A stretch of 46,086 bases of DNA, from positions 1 through 46,086 of the forward strand of contig NZ_AUCH01000025.1 in the NCBI RefSeq assembly GCF_000429665.1, read 5' to 3'. Positions 43,395-46,086 of the stretch are shown piece after piece (position 1 is the first letter of the stretch; the number at the start of each line of letters is the position of its first letter). The DNA is from Azovibrio restrictus DSM 23866. GTDB lineage: Bacteria > Pseudomonadota > Gammaproteobacteria > Burkholderiales > Rhodocyclaceae. Under the pieces are notes generated by a model. It was not told the DNA's origin, ran no database searches, and worked only from the letters and a program-made list of their open reading frames with translations. A program made the position numbers and the translations under genes.

Positions 43395-44543
43395 GTGACC
43401 CCGGCCGGCCTGGCCGAGGTGCTGTCCGCCTTCGGTCCGGCCTATCTCGCCAGCCATGAACTGCCGCGTGGCGCGGCCAAGGTCTGGCGGGCCATTCTTG
43501 CTTGCCGTACCGCGACGCTCGGCGGGCACGTCGAATCCTGCGCCGATTGCGGGACGAGCCGGCACGTCTATCATTCCTGCCGCAACCGGCATTGCCCACG
43601 CTGTCAGACGCGGGCCAAGGAGACGTGGCTCGCCGCAAGGCGGCGCGAGGTGCTGCCGGTGCCGTATTTCCATCTGGTGTTCACCCTGCCGCACGCGCTC
43701 AACGGCCTGATCGGCGCCGCACCGCGCCGCCTCTACGAGAACCTGTTCGCCGCCGCCTCGGCAACACTCATCGAGTTAGCCGCCAGCCCGCGCCATCTGG
43801 GCGAAATGCCGGCGTTCTCGCTGGTCCTGCATACCTGGAAACAGGATCTCGGGCGGCATGTTCATGTGCATGCCCTGGTCGCCGGTGGCGCACTGTCCGA
43901 CACCGGGGAATGGATCAGCCCGAAGAAGGGGTTCCTGTTTCCGGTGCGGGCCCTGTCGAAAGTCTTTCGCGGCAAGTTCATTGCCGGTCTCGATGACTTG
44001 TGCCGGCAGGGGTATCTGCCCGATTTCCTCAATCCGCTCGCTTGGCAGAACCTCAAGCAAGACCTCTACGCCCATGACTGGGTGGTCTATGCCAAGCAAC
44101 CGCTCGGTGGGCCGCAAGCCGTGCTCGACTATCTCGGGCGTTACACGCATCGGGTGGCGATTTCCAATGAGCGCATCGTTGGCATCACCCATGACCAGGT
44201 AGCTTTCCGGGTACGGGCGGATAGCGGGGGCAAGAAGCGCGTGCTGCGTCTGGCGGGAAGCGAGTTCATCGCCCGCTTCCTGTTGCATGTGCTACCCAGT
44301 GGTTTCAAGCGCATCCGGCACTATGGCCTGCTCTCGCCGGCGAGAAAGAAAGTCGGGCTGGCGGCGGCGCGCTCGGCCCTGGCCGTGCCGCCGCCGGAAC
44401 CGGCGATCATCGAATCGGTGACGGCATTCCTGCACCGGGTGGCTCGCCTTGCGTCGATGTGCTGTCCGCACTGCGGCGGGCAGTTTCGGGTTGCCACCAC
44501 GCTGCTGCCGCAGCGCGGGGCAACGGCCCGAGGACCGCCATGA
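43395..44543 (+). CDS. IS91-family HUH transposase
   Basis: Rolling-circle transposase, 382 residues, started by GTG 5 bases after the recombinase stop. It has an N-terminal zinc-binding region (Cys49, Cys52, Cys62, Cys67, Cys70 with nearby His60 and His66), the HUH motif HVHVH (155-159), and the tyrosine pair Tyr246 and Tyr250 in YLGRYTHRVAIS. A late C-x2-C (CCPHCGG) may be a second zinc site. The frame is intact, so the element could be active. Confidence 0.9.
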   Translation: MTPAGLAEVLSAFGPAYLASHELPRGAAKVWRAILACRTATLGGHVESCADCGTSRHVYHSCRNRHCPRCQTRAKETWLAARRREVLPVPYFHLVFTLPHALNGLIGAAPRRLYENLFAAASATLIELAASPRHLGEMPAFSLVLHTWKQDLGRHVHVHALVAGGALSDTGEWISPKKGFLFPVRALSKVFRGKFIAGLDDLCRQGYLPDFLNPLAWQNLKQDLYAHDWVVYAKQPLGGPQAVLDYLGRYTHRVAISNERIVGITHDQVAFRVRADSGGKKRVLRLAGSEFIARFLLHVLPSGFKRIRHYGLLSPARKKVGLAAARSALAVPPPEPAIIESVTAFLHRVARLASMCCPHCGGQFRVATTLLPQRGATARGPP

Positions 44544-44795
44544 GACGCTGCATCAAGCCACTGCTGACGGTTTCTCCAACGGATGGCCAGACCATTCTCG
44601 GAAGGCTTCGCCCTGCGGCCTACTCAGTGATTCCCGAGCAGCTACGCAAGCATGATCGAGCCGGTTTGCTTCTCCCAAATCCTCTCTCCGCAATGCCTGG
44701 CGCGCACCAATCCACCGCCTTGTTTCATGCCATGCGATTGACTTCGGAACAGCCCGCCTTACAATCCCCATAACCATCGCCCGTCCGGCGGTCCA

Positions 44796-44878
44796 GTCCA
44801 ACGAGGTTTATCCGCCGATATGGCTTCACACCTTCTTCAAACTCGTCCGCGTCGGCGGATAAACGCTATTCGTTGGGC
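44796..44878 (+). other. Integron attC recombination site 1
   Basis: Left core GTCCAAC (44796-44802) fits RYYYAAC; right core GTTGGGC (44872-44878) fits GTTRRRY and pairs with the left. Inside, GTTTATCCGCCGA (44806-44818) pairs with TCGGCGGATAAAC (44852-44864) around a 33-base spacer. Length (83) and layout fit an attC site. It ends the element-interrupted cassette on its left and opens the next cassette at 44873. Confidence 0.8.
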
Positions 44879-44895
44879 GTCATGGCGCGCATCCG

Positions 44896-45330
44896 ATGTC
44901 TAGCCTCAAGTTTTCCATTCCTGAGCATTCAATGTATCTGGCCGGGTACTTGGATGCAGTCGGTCGCGAACTTACCAACGATCTGGAACTCGTCTGCCTT
45001 TCATCAAACTACATCGCTAGTTCCGACTTCACCGAGGAGATTCTGGGCTCCCCAATACTTCACCGAGATCCGATTACCAAATGGAGTTCCGAGTTTGGCT
45101 CTCTGATTGAAGGCCAATTTGGCATTAGCGAGCGGTCTCGATTGGGTTTCTATCTTATTGACTATATCGACTGGTTCCGTCAATTCACAGACAATGCCCA
45201 GTGCTTCAAAATCACATGTGAAAGCCAGTCGCCGGGAGCTTTGTTTGAGGCGATATATCTTTTGCAGTGGAGCAGTGGTCAGAAAGTGGCACTGTCATTT
45301 TCGCGCTTTCAAAAGGCGCAACCTGAATGA
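44896..45330 (+). CDS. Integron cassette protein, unknown
   Basis: A 144-residue soluble-looking protein of unrecognised family, starting 23 bases inside the cassette and ending 1 base before attC2, the usual tight fit. No Shine-Dalgarno site precedes the ATG, which is common in cassettes. The sequence is mixed alpha/beta with a hydrophobic centre (RLGFYLIDYIDWF, about 81-93) and no membrane segment. GC is clearly lower than the chromosome to the left. Comparable cassette genes often encode toxins, antitoxins or defence factors, but nothing here identifies one. Confidence 0.65.
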   Translation: MSSLKFSIPEHSMYLAGYLDAVGRELTNDLELVCLSSNYIASSDFTEEILGSPILHRDPITKWSSEFGSLIEGQFGISERSRLGFYLIDYIDWFRQFTDNAQCFKITCESQSPGALFEAIYLLQWSSGQKVALSFSRFQKAQPE

Positions 45331-45331
45331 C

Positions 45332-45427
45332 GCCCAACCCGCGCTTCGAGGGGACGGCCTGCAAGCTACGCTTGCAGGTTCCCTCCGCCCTTCGGGCTCC
45401 GGCCGCCCCTCAAGCTGAACGTTAGAA
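45332..45427 (+). other. Integron attC recombination site 2
   Basis: Left core GCCCAAC (45332-45338); right core GTTAGAA (45421-45427), which breaks the final Y of GTTRRRY. The arms pair over about 20 bases: GAGGGGACGGCC on the left, GGCCGCCCCTC on the right. The centre holds a perfect inner hairpin, CCTGCAAGC-TAC-GCTTGCAGG. Total 96 bases, with a cassette gene on each side. Confidence 0.75.
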
Positions 45428-45436
45428 GGTTCCTTT

Positions 45437-45793
45437 ATGGCGCTCAGGCATCTCTCGCTTGTTTTTGGCAGCGTGCTGGTTTTAGCAGTCCGGCTCGGCG
45501 TGGGGTGCTTCCGGCTGGCGTCTTCCGGGTTTTACGGAAACCTGTCGCTTGCTCTTCGCTGCGTGCTTGTTTTGGCGCGTCGGCTCGGCGGTTTCGGCGT
45601 TGCTACGGTCAACTGGAAATTTCAGCGAAATTCAAAAGCCCTGGGGTTTGGGCGGCTTTCGGCTGTCGGGCATTTTCCGGGGGCTGCGGCTGGGCTCGGC
45701 TGCTGGCAGTTCGTTGGTGCGGGCGCTTTCTCGGCTGTTTCTTCTAACATTCCTATATGGACTCCCCCGGAAATCAAGGAAACTGAACGATAG
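45437..45793 (+). CDS. Predicted cassette protein with a 30-residue internal repeat
   Basis: A 118-residue frame starting 16 bases after the attC2 crossover point. It contains two related segments exactly 30 residues apart, LSLVFGSVLVLAVRLG and LSLALRCVLVLARRLG, both hydrophobic with Arg and possibly membrane helices. The DNA repeats as well (45451-45500 and 45541-45590, 38 of 50 bases the same). Codon use is unusual and other frames are also open, so this could be a non-coding cassette. I do not recognise the family. Confidence 0.35.
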   Translation: MALRHLSLVFGSVLVLAVRLGVGCFRLASSGFYGNLSLALRCVLVLARRLGGFGVATVNWKFQRNSKALGFGRLSAVGHFPGAAAGLGCWQFVGAGAFSAVSSNIPIWTPPEIKETER

Positions 45794-46086
45794 GTTTGGC
45801 AGCTGGAAAGCGCATGCAGTCGTATATCCGGCATCTGGTGTGGGTTCTCTATGACCCGTGCCGACATGGAATCTGCTCACGGTGCGCCAATCGGTACAAG
45901 CGGCAGGCAAGCTGCCGGAAGAGTTATCGGCGTCAATCCGTGTCGGTGCGATCCGTTTAGCCATGATGGGCGATCAGTCTCAAAGCAAACGCGGGAGGGG
46001 AAACAACAGGAACATGGGGTTTCCTTTCAGCCGGCAATGGCAAAGGCGGTACGACTCAGTTTCTTTTCCTGACGTGGCTGCGGATG
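45794..46086 (+). other. Right edge, unclear content
   Basis: I see no certain gene and no third attC site. One plus-strand frame stays open from a GTG at 45858 through the window end (about 76 codons, rich in Arg, Gln and Ser); it may be the start of a longer gene. Other frames are also open nearby, so this is weak. The TTCTAAC at 45744-45750 resembles a left attC core but lacks a matching right core within the window. Confidence 0.2.

Larger units (their letters stand above)
42402..44795 (+). mobile_element. IS91-family element with a tyrosine recombinase gene (ends approximate)
   Basis: Contains a tyrosine recombinase gene and an HUH transposase gene 5 bases apart, an arrangement known in one branch of IS91 elements. 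IS91 types have no long terminal inverted repeats, so the ends cannot be fixed by eye: the left end lies after 42401 and the right end before attC1 at 44796. A hairpin, CGGTCAG-N9-CTGACCG (42428-42450), may be part of the left (ter) end. The right flank, 44544-44795, has no convincing gene; a 77-codon frame starts in the transposase stop (ATGA, 44540-44773). Confidence 0.7.

Noticed and set aside
44540..44773. A 77-codon gene overlapping the transposase stop
   Set aside because: The ATGA overlap is attractive, but the product has no recognisable pattern and the region is where the right end of an IS91-type element is expected to lie without genes.
45744..45960. A third attC site closing the last cassette
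   Set aside because: TTCTAAC could be a left core, but no GTTRRRY right core or paired L boxes were found within 60-150 bases.
1..46086. CRISPR arrays, tRNA genes, known riboswitches
   Set aside because: I looked for regularly spaced repeats, cloverleaf patterns and common riboswitch cores and saw none; a covariance-model scan would be needed to exclude small RNAs.

Overview
The window is high-GC betaproteobacterial chromosome. Gene content and order (erpA, bactofilin, rplM-rpsI, lipB-lipA, a complete ccm operon, a di-haem peroxidase beside oxyR) suggest a respiratory Rhodocyclales-type organism such as an Azospira relative. That placement is inferred from memory of gene content, not from a search. 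Positions 1 to about 41,600 read as ordinary core chromosome. The last 4.5 kb has lower GC, a different codon look, an IS91-type element and two integron-type attC sites, and reads as acquired DNA.

Layout. 1-420: leader and two tandem promoters of an rRNA operon whose 16S gene should start just beyond the left edge (minus strand). 420-6863: tyrS, a periplasmic M23 endopeptidase, erpA, a bactofilin with a membrane-anchored partner, rplM-rpsI, a CYTH triphosphatase-like protein and sixA, the last behind a good PhoB-box promoter. 6955-10863 (minus): dacC, D-amino-acid aminotransferase, a ybeD-like gene, lipB and lipA packed as one operon. 10946-17412: two divergent units, one encoding an RND pump with its adaptor and a DUF2892 protein, the other a Tat-exported sulfide:quinone-reductase-like flavoprotein with a small membrane protein. 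Both promoter regions carry the same ATATAAGCAT core, which suggests one shared repressor. 17516-18811: a DUF3422 protein.

18863-24344 is a Fur-type siderophore uptake operon (TonB receptor, esterase, DUF3325, DUF3649, PepSY reductase-like protein). 24381-32519 holds purC, a DUF2189 membrane protein, oligopeptidase A, an exported glutaredoxin-like protein, exonuclease III, a Crp/Fnr regulator, a DUF2141 protein, an EAL protein and an acyl-CoA thioesterase.

32539-41611 is a haem and peroxide block. oxyR diverges from a cytochrome c peroxidase gene across an intergenic region with a nearly perfect four-part OxyR site and an FNR-type palindrome. It is followed by ccmABCDEFGHI, whose promoter region also holds an FNR-type palindrome. 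The ccm products attach haem to c-type cytochromes, including the peroxidase next door, so shared redox control is plausible.

41,612-46,086 is accessory: a TTG-started gene of unknown function, an IS91-family element made of a tyrosine recombinase plus an HUH transposase, then attC1, a cassette with a 144-residue unknown protein, attC2, and a cassette whose predicted protein has a 30-residue internal repeat. No integron integrase gene is visible. The best candidates for something undescribed are this cassette array and the divergent SQR/RND module. Nothing in the window forms an obviously new multi-gene defence system.
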